A stretch of DNA of 10,759 nt from assembly GCA_934565425.1 (NCBI GenBank), contig CAKTHW010000050.1:1-10759 (forward strand), in the 5' to 3' direction. Shown piece by piece: positions 5,346-10,759 of the stretch. A program made the translations under genes and the position numbers. Numbering within the stretch: position 1 is the stretch's first letter; the number at the start of each line of letters is the position of its first letter. The notes under the pieces were generated by a model. That model made no database searches. It was not told the origin of the DNA and saw only the letters and a list, made by a program, of their open reading frames with translations. Source of the DNA: an uncultured Oscillospiraceae bacterium (GTDB lineage: Bacteria; Bacillota; Clostridia; Oscillospirales; Oscillospiraceae).

Positions 5346-7826
5346 ATGGAATTCAAGAACGACCTGGGTAAGCCCTGGAAGTTCCAGGATGGCGACTTCA
5401 CGGTTTACCGTTCATCGGTGTGGAGCCCCCCGGGATGCCATCCCGTTGGATGCGGCATTAAGATTTACGTTGACAAGGACGGCCGCATGGACCACATCGA
5501 GGGTGACGAGAACGACCCCATCACTCACGGTCGCCTCTGCCCGAGATGCCTGGCGCTCAAGGACTACGTGTACAACCCGAGCCGCGTGATCTACCCGATG
5601 AAGCGCGACAAGTCCGAGCGCGGCAACGCCGACGCGTGGGAGCGCTGCAGCTGGGACGAGGCTCTCGACCTCATCATGGACAACTGGAAGGAGCTCACCG
5701 AGAAGTACGGTCGCAAGACCATGGCGATCTTCGTGGGAACCGGCCGCGACGGCATGCTTTCCCAGGACTTCCAGCTCTCCATCTTCCGTACGCCTAATCT
5801 GGCTTACACGCAGTCCGGCTACGCGTGCTACCAGCCGCGTATGATGTCCTCCCAGATGGTTCTCGGCGCGCTCTACCCTGAGCTCGACTACGCTGGCGGT
5901 CTCGAGGGCGGCTACGACGACCCCGAGTACCAGGTGCCTGAGCTCATGATCCTCTGGGGTAAGATGCCGCTGGCGTCCAACCCCGACGGCTTCTTCGGCC
6001 ACGCGGTGATCGACCTTATGAAGCGCGGCGCGAAGCTCGTGACCATCGACCCGCGCGTGAACTGGCTCGCTACCCGCTCCGTCGTGCAGCTGCGCGTGCG
6101 CAACGGTACCGACGCGGCGCTCGCGATGGCGATGTGCAACATCCTCATCAAGGAAGACCTCTACGACCACGACTTCATCGAGCGCTGGTGCTACGGCTTC
6201 GACGAGTTCGCCGAGCGCGTCGCCTATATGACGCCGGAGAAGGCTGCCGAGATCTGCGAGGTGCCCGTCGACGACATCTACCGTGTGACCCGCATGTACG
6301 CTGCCGCGAAGCCCGCGTCCATCGCTTGGGGCCTCGCGTTCGACCAGAACACCAACGGCATGCAGGCCGGCCAGTGCGTGCTTGCCATGATCTGCATGAC
6401 CGGCAACCTTGACGTTCCCGGTGGCAACATCGTTGCCGACCTCTCGATGCCCGAGGACCTTACCGGCGATGCTGCTGCCGGCCAGTCGGCCCACAACACC
6501 GACACTCGCTCGTTCATTACCGAGGGTTGGTACCAGATGACCGACGAGGAGCGCGCCGAGTGCATCGGCATGGACAAGTACCCGCTCTACTGCAACCAGA
6601 TTACCGGTTGCCAGGCGGACTGCATCCTCGACACCTTGGAAACCGACGAGCCCTACCCGGTGAAGATGGCATGGATCGCCAACACCAACCTGCTCGCGCC
6701 GACGAACTCCGCCGAGCCGACGCGTTGGCACAAGGCCTTCCAGCGCTCCATCGAGTTCGCCTTCGGCACCGACTGCTTCATCACCCCGACCATCCAGGCG
6801 GTGTGCGACGTGTTCCTGCCGCTGTCGACCGTGGTCGAGCATGACGGCGTGAACCGCACCCACTACGGCGCGGCTTCCATCACCACCGGCTGCGGCAACA
6901 AGGCGATCACGGTGGGCGAGGCGAAGTCCGACCTCGAGATCTACTGCCTGCTCGCCGAGCGCATGGCCAAGATGTTCCCGGACGACCCGAAGGCTTGCTT
7001 CGCGCACGAGAAGTACGCCGAGTATCACGACTACCTGAACAAGAACCGCCTCGAGGGACGCCACACCTTCGACGAGGTCAAGGGCCTCGTGAAGTTCAAG
7101 CGCAAGGTGTACTACAAGAAGTACGAGACCGGCAAGCTCCGCCCCGACGGACAGCCCGGCTTCCTCACCCCGACTGGTCGCGTGGAGCTGTGGTCCTCTC
7201 AGTTCAACGACAACGGTATGGATCCGCTGCCGTATTACTACGAGCCCGACCTCTCGCCGCGCATCCCGGACAAGAAGCCCGAGGACCTGAACCTGCTGGC
7301 GAACCCCTATGTGCCCGAGGAGCTCGATGCCAAGTGGCATGAGCGCGACCTTTCGCACGAGGAGATCATGAAGAAGTATCCGTTCATCCTCTCCACGGGC
7401 CATCGTCGCTACAGCTCCTTCCACTCCGAGCATCGTCAGATCGCCGTCCTGCGCGAGATCGATCCGAACCCGATGCTCGAGATTAACCCGAAGGACGCCG
7501 AGAAGATCGGTCTCTCCGACGGGCAGTGGTGCGAAATCTCCAACATGTTCGGCAAGGCGAAGTACAAGGCTCGCATCCTGCCGACCATCAAGGAAGGCCA
7601 CGTGGAGGCCGATCACGGTTGGTGGTTCCCTGAGCAGGACGGATCGGAGCCCTCGTTGTTCGGCGTGTGGCAGTCCAACTGCAACGACCTGATCCCCGAG
7701 CACCACAACAACGCGCTTGGCTTGGGTGCTCCGTACAAGAGCGCGTGCTGCAACGTCACGCCCCTGAAGGAAAGCTACGACGTCGACATGAAGGCGTTCG
7801 GCGAGAAGTTTGGAAAGCTGGTGTAA
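5346..7826 (+). CDS. Cytoplasmic molybdopterin oxidoreductase-family enzyme, possible catechol dehydroxylase-like reductase
   Basis: An 826-residue catalytic subunit of the DMSO reductase (Mo-bis-MGD) superfamily. N-terminal Fe-S region: Cys31, Cys36, Cys65 and Cys68, with IEGDENDPITHGRLC (51-65) matching the family's cluster domain. Body: CSWDEALDLI (101-110), a GYACYQP segment (159-164) where Cys161 is the candidate Mo ligand, and a pterin-binding-like LVTIDPR (231-237). The C-terminal MGD-binding domain runs from about 675 to 800 (ILSTGHRR at 681-688, FHSEHR at 692-697, HGWWFPEQ at 757-764). There is no twin-arginine signal, so it should act in the cytoplasm. The start follows GAGAGGAG at 5331-5338. 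Length and motifs fit the group containing gut catechol dehydroxylases, pyrogallol-phloroglucinol transhydroxylase and acetylene hydratase. From memory, soluble dehydroxylases of Gordonibacter share the MFS/ferredoxin context. Family assignment is firm; the reaction is inference. Confidence 0.93.
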   Translation: MEFKNDLGKPWKFQDGDFTVYRSSVWSPPGCHPVGCGIKIYVDKDGRMDHIEGDENDPITHGRLCPRCLALKDYVYNPSRVIYPMKRDKSERGNADAWERCSWDEALDLIMDNWKELTEKYGRKTMAIFVGTGRDGMLSQDFQLSIFRTPNLAYTQSGYACYQPRMMSSQMVLGALYPELDYAGGLEGGYDDPEYQVPELMILWGKMPLASNPDGFFGHAVIDLMKRGAKLVTIDPRVNWLATRSVVQLRVRNGTDAALAMAMCNILIKEDLYDHDFIERWCYGFDEFAERVAYMTPEKAAEICEVPVDDIYRVTRMYAAAKPASIAWGLAFDQNTNGMQAGQCVLAMICMTGNLDVPGGNIVADLSMPEDLTGDAAAGQSAHNTDTRSFITEGWYQMTDEERAECIGMDKYPLYCNQITGCQADCILDTLETDEPYPVKMAWIANTNLLAPTNSAEPTRWHKAFQRSIEFAFGTDCFITPTIQAVCDVFLPLSTVVEHDGVNRTHYGAASITTGCGNKAITVGEAKSDLEIYCLLAERMAKMFPDDPKACFAHEKYAEYHDYLNKNRLEGRHTFDEVKGLVKFKRKVYYKKYETGKLRPDGQPGFLTPTGRVELWSSQFNDNGMDPLPYYYEPDLSPRIPDKKPEDLNLLANPYVPEELDAKWHERDLSHEEIMKKYPFILSTGHRRYSSFHSEHRQIAVLREIDPNPMLEINPKDAEKIGLSDGQWCEISNMFGKAKYKARILPTIKEGHVEADHGWWFPEQDGSEPSLFGVWQSNCNDLIPEHHNNALGLGAPYKSACCNVTPLKESYDVDMKAFGEKFGKLV

Positions 7827-7831
7827 CGAAG

Positions 7832-8185
7832 ATGACTCAATACGGTCTGCTTATCGACTACGAATACTGCACGGGCTGCCAGTCCTGCGAGGTCGCTTGC
7901 AAGGAAGAGCACCATTTCCCGGTGGGCAAGTGGGGCATCCGCGTGCTCGACGAGGGCCCTTGGCAGAAGGACGACTCCTCCGACCAGGGTGCGAGCTTCA
8001 ACTGGAACAAGATTCCCGTTCCGACGGATCTGTGCGACCTGTGCGCCGAGCGCCTGGCCGACAACCGTGAGCCGGTGTGCGTGCACAACTGCCTCGCTGC
8101 TTGCATGAAGTTCGGCACCATCGAGGAGATGGCCGCCGAGCTCACCAAGAAGCCTAAGCAGGTTCTCTGGGCGCCGACTGAATAG
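7832..8185 (+). CDS. Small [4Fe-4S] ferredoxin-type electron-transfer subunit
   Basis: A 117-residue cytoplasmic protein beginning 5 nt after the molybdoenzyme stop, so probably translationally coupled; no strong Shine-Dalgarno sequence is visible. Cys13-x2-Cys16-x2-Cys19-x3-Cys23 is a textbook 4Fe-4S motif, preceded by the typical LLIDYEYCTGC. A second set, Cys68-x2-Cys71-x11-Cys83-x3-Cys87, with Cys91 close by, can form a second cluster. This resembles DmsB/NrfC-type subunits, but those are usually about 180-230 residues with four clusters, so this is a shortened two-cluster version. No Tat signal or membrane helix is present. It most likely feeds electrons to the molybdoenzyme. Its own electron donor is not encoded in the window. 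Downstream hairpin 8228-8267 probably ends the operon. Confidence 0.92.
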   Translation: MTQYGLLIDYEYCTGCQSCEVACKEEHHFPVGKWGIRVLDEGPWQKDDSSDQGASFNWNKIPVPTDLCDLCAERLADNREPVCVHNCLAACMKFGTIEEMAAELTKKPKQVLWAPTE

Positions 8186-8227
8186 CTATCCGACGCTCTG
8201 CGGGATTCTCCACCTCGCATGAGCAAA

Positions 8228-8275
8228 CCCCGAGCCGATCCAACCTCCCCCCGTGTTCGGCTCGGGGCATTTCCC
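8228..8275 (+). terminator. Terminator-like hairpin after the ferredoxin gene
   Basis: An 11-bp perfect stem, CCCCGAGCCGA (8228-8238) with TCGGCTCGGGG (8257-8267), encloses an 18-nt pyrimidine-rich loop and is followed by CATTTCCC. The T tract is short, so termination may be incomplete or factor-assisted. It lies 43 nt after the stop codon of the operon's last gene. Confidence 0.6.
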
Positions 8276-8280
8276 TCCCC

Positions 8281-8318
8281 GCGTACCGCCTGAGCGCATG
8301 TGCGCCTGCGCGGTACGC
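8281..8318 (+). repeat. Inverted repeat, 9-bp stem, overlapping the adjacent 18-bp inverted repeat
   Basis: GCGTACCGC at 8281-8289 is complementary to GCGGTACGC at 8310-8318. The 20-base interior holds a smaller GCGCA/TGCGC stem (8294-8298 with 8301-8305). Its right arm shares bases 8315-8318 with the left arm of the next inverted repeat, so the two hairpins cannot both form completely. Confidence 0.5.
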
Positions 8319-8361
8319 ATCGAGTGGGGCAACGAACGCTCGATTGCCCCACTCGATGCGT
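8315..8361 (+). repeat. Perfect 18-bp inverted repeat upstream of the second MFS gene
   Basis: Bases 8315-8332 are exactly complementary in reverse to 8344-8361, with an 11-base spacer. No T tract follows, so it is not a classic terminator in the forward direction. On the minus strand the following bases (upstream GC-rich DNA) also lack a T run. It sits about 18 bp before a possible -10 (CATAAT, 8379-8384) and 52 bp before the MFS start, which suits an operator. It could also be a transcription-blocking hairpin between the two units. Confidence 0.6.
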
Positions 8362-8378
8362 CATCGGGGGATTTCACG

Positions 8379-8404
8379 CATAATAGGAAGCCTAAGAAGA
8401 GGGG
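8379..8404 (+). promoter_or_regulatory. Possible -10 and ribosome binding site of the second MFS gene
   Basis: CATAAT at 8379-8384 resembles a -10 hexamer in otherwise GC-rich DNA; no good -35 lies 17 bp upstream, where the inverted repeat ends. AAGAAGAGGGG at 8394-8404 is a strong Shine-Dalgarno sequence 8 nt before the ATG at 8413. It supports that start over the in-frame extension from 8344, which would run through the inverted repeat. Confidence 0.4.
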
Positions 8405-8412
8405 TAGTAGGC

Positions 8413-9681
8413 ATGAAAACCAAAGAGGGGCAGGGTCTTTCGACCCTTAACGTAATCGGTATTTTGGCGCTTTTCTGCACGATGAGCGAATTTGCGATTC
8501 TGACGCCTTCGATAGCCGCGTTCTCGCACCATTTCGTGGGGACCGATATCACGACCATCATGTTCGCGAACAGCATCACGGGTATCGTGTCGGTGCCGGT
8601 GAGCGTGCTTTCGGGGGCGATTCTTCACAAGGTCGGCTTCAAGCCGATGGCTATCCTCGGCATCTTGGTGATGTCGCTCGGCGGCGCCTTCCCGTTCCTC
8701 ATGCCGAACATTACCGATTACACGCTCGTCATCGTTTCGCGCATTATCGTGGGCATCGGCTTGGGCGTGATGTTCCCTGTGGGAAATGCGACTATCATCG
8801 CGTTGTTTGAAGGCGAGAAGCGCTCGCGTCTTTTGGGGCTCGGCATCACGATTCAGTTCCTGTTCAACCTGATTTACACGACGGTTGCGGGCTATCTTAC
8901 CGAAATCGGCTGGAACTATTCCTTCCTCGCGTATCTTGTCGGCCTTGTCCCCCTGGTCATCGCGATTGCGTGGATGCCCGAGGCGAGGGGCGTCGTTGCC
9001 GAGGGCCGCGAACGCGAGCGCGCGGAGCGCGTGTCGACGGCAAAGGAGAAAATTCCTCACGCTATCTGGGGATATGCGCTCTTTGCGTTGGTGACGTGGA
9101 CCTGCGTCGTGACCGTGCAGATCATCACATCGACCATCCTCGACGTTCGCGGGCTTGCAAGCTCCGGTCAGGCGGCACTCGTCATCAACTGCTGCGGTAT
9201 CGGCACCATCTTGTGCGGGCTTGCCTTCCCGATGCTTGTGCGCGTGTTCAAAGCCCGTCTGTTCGGCATTGGCGCTGCGCTTGCGGCGATCGGCATCGTC
9301 CCCTGCATGCTCGCCGACAACACGATTGTCTACGCGATCGGCGTGTTCATCCTGGGATTCGGCGGCTCGATGTTCTTCACGGCGGCACAGAACGCGACGG
9401 GCAATATCGCTCCGAAAAGCCGCGTGCCGTTCGTTTCCGGCATCATGACTTCCATGATGAACCTAGGCCCCTTCATTGCGCCGTACCTGTTCGCGGCAAC
9501 AGTGGCGGCAAATCCGGCCGCTGGCAACGACGCCGTGTTCCCCGTCCTGATTGCGATGTGCGCCGTGTGCGCGGTCATCGGACTTTTGCACCCCATGCGC
9601 GCGCTCGTGGCGAAACCTGCGGATGGTGCATTGGATGAAGACGCACCCTCTGACGCGGCTGGCGCGGACGAGATTCGATAG
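8413..9681 (+). CDS. MFS transporter (second)
   Basis: A 422-residue inner-membrane permease with about twelve hydrophobic helices in two halves. The helix 2-3 loop reads GAILHKVGFKPM (a degenerate MFS motif A). Helix 4 carries RIIVGIGLGVMFPVGNATI, with the conserved Arg and Gly pattern of motif B, followed by the charged FEGEKRSRLLG. A highly charged central loop (about 187-220) separates the halves, and the C-terminus is acidic and Ala-rich. It differs clearly in sequence from the MFS gene at 4047, so it is not a local duplication. A terminator-like hairpin and an inverted repeat separate it from the ferredoxin gene, suggesting its own promoter. A zinc-ribbon gene follows after 4 nt and a TetR-type regulator converges from the other strand. 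Substrate or efflux direction cannot be assigned. Confidence 0.9.
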   Translation: MKTKEGQGLSTLNVIGILALFCTMSEFAILTPSIAAFSHHFVGTDITTIMFANSITGIVSVPVSVLSGAILHKVGFKPMAILGILVMSLGGAFPFLMPNITDYTLVIVSRIIVGIGLGVMFPVGNATIIALFEGEKRSRLLGLGITIQFLFNLIYTTVAGYLTEIGWNYSFLAYLVGLVPLVIAIAWMPEARGVVAEGRERERAERVSTAKEKIPHAIWGYALFALVTWTCVVTVQIITSTILDVRGLASSGQAALVINCCGIGTILCGLAFPMLVRVFKARLFGIGAALAAIGIVPCMLADNTIVYAIGVFILGFGGSMFFTAAQNATGNIAPKSRVPFVSGIMTSMMNLGPFIAPYLFAATVAANPAAGNDAVFPVLIAMCAVCAVIGLLHPMRALVAKPADGALDEDAPSDAAGADEIR

Positions 9682-9685
9682 CCTC

Positions 9686-9883
9686 ATGCCGCGCTGTTTC
9701 GCCTGCATACACTGCGGGAAGTGCGGACCACCTTCGTCCGACGCGAAGGTGAAGCCCGCTGGCTGGTGCATCTTCTGCCGCACGCAGAATGAGGCCGATG
9801 CGAAAGTGTGCGCGAACTGCGGCAAGCCGCTGCCGAAAACCCCAGGATCGTTCCAGCGGAATGCGGGCTGTGGGGAGCGCTAG
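9686..9883 (+). CDS. Small zinc-ribbon protein coupled to the second MFS gene
   Basis: A 65-residue protein whose ATG lies 4 nt after the MFS stop. No clear Shine-Dalgarno sequence is present, so translation probably depends on coupling. It has eight cysteines before the tail: Cys4, Cys7, Cys10 and Cys13 in a CxxCxxCxxC cluster, then the zinc-ribbon pair WCIFC (Cys28, Cys31) and VCANCGKPLP (Cys42, Cys45). The second half closely resembles the generic double-CxxC zinc ribbon (CxxC...FCxxCGxxL). The first cluster might bind a second metal. A ninth Cys lies in the tail. The same reading frame is open upstream from 9551 inside the MFS gene, but that part has no domain content. Function unknown; a regulatory or scaffold role for the transporter is speculation. 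Its TAG stop overlaps the stop of the converging TetR gene. Confidence 0.75.
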   Translation: MPRCFACIHCGKCGPPSSDAKVKPAGWCIFCRTQNEADAKVCANCGKPLPKTPGSFQRNAGCGER

Positions 9884-10503
9884 ATGATGTGATGCGGCTT
9901 GGGCTCCGCAATGGGCCGGGGCGGGCGCGATGAGCGCGGGTGGAGCGGCGTGTTCAGAAGGTCGAACAGCTCGCGAGGGATCGAGTCGGCAACCCATTCG
10001 CACATCTCGTCGAGGGACACGTCGTAAAAGCCGTAATGCCATTTCGGGAACAGATGGACCTCGAGCTCGACGGTGGCGTCGATCTGGAACTTCAAGTGCT
10101 CCGTCAGAGGGACTTTGCGCATTTGCGTAAGGGTTTCGGTGATTGTCTTGCGGCGCAGGCGCGGCGCGAAGTTGTCGATGGCGTTGTAGTCGTTCGACTT
10201 CGCGACACCGGCATAGAAGAGGTTGCGGCTTGCGATGTTCGCCTCCGTGATGTAGTACCCCTCTTTCCACGAAAGCGTGCGGCCGATTTCGTTCGCCCCT
10301 TGCGCCCAGGCGAGCTCCACATGCCATTGGGCGATGGCGAACTTGTCTTTGAAGCAGCGGTAGAACGTCGCGCGGGAAACCCCCGCTTCCTCGCATATCT
10401 GTGTGACCGAAAGCTTGTCGAACGGCGTGTCCTCGACAAGCTTGTCAGCTGCGTCCAAGATGAGCAGCTTCGTCTGGTAATTGCTGATAAGCGAGTTGTT
10501 CAA
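9880..10503 (-). CDS. TetR/AcrR-family transcriptional regulator
   Basis: A 207-residue protein with an N-terminal TetR-type DNA-binding domain: ILDAADKLVEDTPFDKLSVTQICEEAGVSRATFYRCFKDK runs across residues 15-54, and the helix-turn-helix (TQICEEAGVSRATFYRCF) is nearly canonical. The C-terminal ligand/dimer domain is not recognised, and the last ~20 residues are Pro/Arg/His-rich. The only upstream start in frame is TTG at 10503-10501; the nearby ATG is out of frame. GGAGGGGAG lies about 10 nt before this TTG and GCGAGG 2-3 nt before it. Members of this family usually repress neighbouring transport or catabolic genes in response to a small ligand. Candidate targets are its own promoter (inverted repeat at 10526-10563) and the converging MFS/zinc-ribbon pair. 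The ligand is unknown. Confidence 0.9.
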   Translation of the reverse strand: MNNSLISNYQTKLLILDAADKLVEDTPFDKLSVTQICEEAGVSRATFYRCFKDKFAIAQWHVELAWAQGANEIGRTLSWKEGYYITEANIASRNLFYAGVAKSNDYNAIDNFAPRLRRKTITETLTQMRKVPLTEHLKFQIDATVELEVHLFPKWHYGFYDVSLDEMCEWVADSIPRELFDLLNTPLHPRSSRPPRPIAEPKPHHII

Positions 10504-10525
10504 AACCTCGCATCTCCCCTCCGAG

Positions 10526-10563
10526 AATGCAACAAGGTGCGCCCCCGCTCGTCTCGTTGCATT
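10526..10563. promoter_or_regulatory. Inverted repeat AATGCAAC...GTTGCATT, candidate TetR operator
   Basis: AATGCAAC (10526-10533) and GTTGCATT (10556-10563) are perfect 8-bp inverted copies 30 bp apart start to start, in the short region just upstream of the TetR start codon. Self-regulation is common in this family. The 22-bp gap is wider than the usual TetR palindrome, so each arm could instead be half of a degenerate site, or the repeat may be chance. Confidence 0.4.
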
Positions 10564-10566
10564 AGT

Positions 10567-10606
10567 GCGGCGCCCCGGGGTTGGCTTTTCTCCCCTGGGG
10601 CGCCGC
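10567..10606. terminator. GC-rich hairpin between the MoaE-like gene end and the TetR gene
   Basis: GCGGCGCCCC (10567-10576) pairs perfectly with GGGGCGCCGC (10597-10606). The stem extends inward by a G-T wobble and three G-C pairs around a 12-base loop. It lies about 20 nt past the stop of the minus-strand partial gene, where a terminator belongs, but no T tract follows on either strand. It may still terminate or stabilise a 3' end. Confidence 0.5.
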
Positions 10607-10624
10607 TGCGTTCACGCGAAAGCT

Positions 10625-10759
10625 CTACGCGTAGATTTCCTTTTCCACGACGAGCTCGTTTTTGATCTTTCCGACGAGCTTCTGCAGCGCATCGACGCAG
10701 TTCGGGCGGATGTCGGCGCCGATGAGCACGTACATGATGGAATCGCCCACGCCAAGCTC
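10625..10759 (-). CDS. 3' end of a minus-strand gene, weakly MoaE-like (partial)
   Basis: From the window edge the minus strand reads 44 codons with typical GC-rich third positions, then TAG at 10627-10625. The peptide begins ELGVGDSIMYVLIGADIRPN and ends in KNELVVEKEIYA; the start of the gene lies outside the window. The layout, a VGD followed by a beta strand, an Arg, a helix with Asp and Lys, then a Lys-Glu near the end, recalls the C-terminal half of MoaE, the molybdopterin synthase catalytic subunit (VGE..V.V.V...HR..AF..C...ID.LK..VPIWKKE). The key PIWKKE box is not conserved (VVEKEIY), so this may be a divergent homologue or another protein. That it is coding is well supported; the family is a guess. 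Confidence 0.6.
   Translation of the reverse strand, partial: ELGVGDSIMYVLIGADIRPNCVDALQKLVGKIKNELVVEKEIYA

Noticed and set aside
5346..5440. Possible Tat signal on the molybdoenzyme
   Set aside because: The first 30 residues contain no twin arginine and no hydrophobic stretch; family motifs begin almost at once, so the protein is cytoplasmic.
5412..7706. 764-residue ORF on the minus strand opposite the molybdoenzyme
   Set aside because: It mirrors the coding gene. It is Val/Leu/His-rich with no recognisable domain and arises from strong G/C third-position bias, while the plus strand has clear family motifs.
9940..10665. 241-residue plus-strand ORF opposite the TetR gene
   Set aside because: The minus strand encodes an unmistakable TetR helix-turn-helix. 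The plus frame is Arg-rich and crosses the hairpin and the stop of the edge gene.

Overview
The window comes from a GC-rich bacterium and most resembles a gut actinobacterium of the Coriobacteriia, probably family Eggerthellaceae (relatives of Gordonibacter, Eggerthella, Adlercreutzia, Slackia). This rests on recalled resemblance, not a search: a soluble molybdopterin enzyme paired with an MFS permease and a small ferredoxin, a second MFS gene followed by a tiny zinc-ribbon protein, and strong G/C third-position bias that creates long false antisense ORFs.

Layout. Positions 1-500 hold a possible last few codons of an upstream gene, a NifX/MTH1175-like metal-cofactor-binding protein and its terminator. 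Positions 661-3672 encode a 1003-residue protein I do not recognise, with a Gly/Asp-rich linker and a C-terminal TPR-like region; a strong terminator follows at 3745-3788. A 374-base gene-free stretch (3673-4046) carries that terminator, a direct repeat spaced 30 bp and several potential hairpins. Next is the central operon (4047-8185): MFS transporter, 826-residue cytoplasmic molybdopterin oxidoreductase-family enzyme, and a 117-residue two-cluster ferredoxin. The next spacer (8186-8412) holds a terminator-like hairpin and a perfect 18-bp inverted repeat. A second MFS gene (8413-9681) follows, with a 65-residue zinc-ribbon gene 4 nt behind it. A TetR-family regulator on the minus strand converges on these two and shares a CTAG with the zinc-ribbon stop. 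At the right edge is the 3' end of a minus-strand gene with a weak resemblance to MoaE (molybdopterin synthase large subunit).

How the genes may work together. The central operon reads as an uptake-and-reduction module: the permease imports a small organic substrate, the Mo-bis-MGD enzyme reduces or otherwise transforms it in the cytoplasm (no Tat signal), and the ferredoxin passes electrons to it. The best analogy is the family containing the gut catechol dehydroxylases, pyrogallol-phloroglucinol transhydroxylase and acetylene hydratase, but the sequence does not reveal the substrate. The second MFS gene with its zinc-ribbon partner and TetR neighbour looks like a separately regulated transport unit. 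The NifX-like protein and the MoaE-like fragment would fit a molybdenum theme, but their link to the enzyme is inference.
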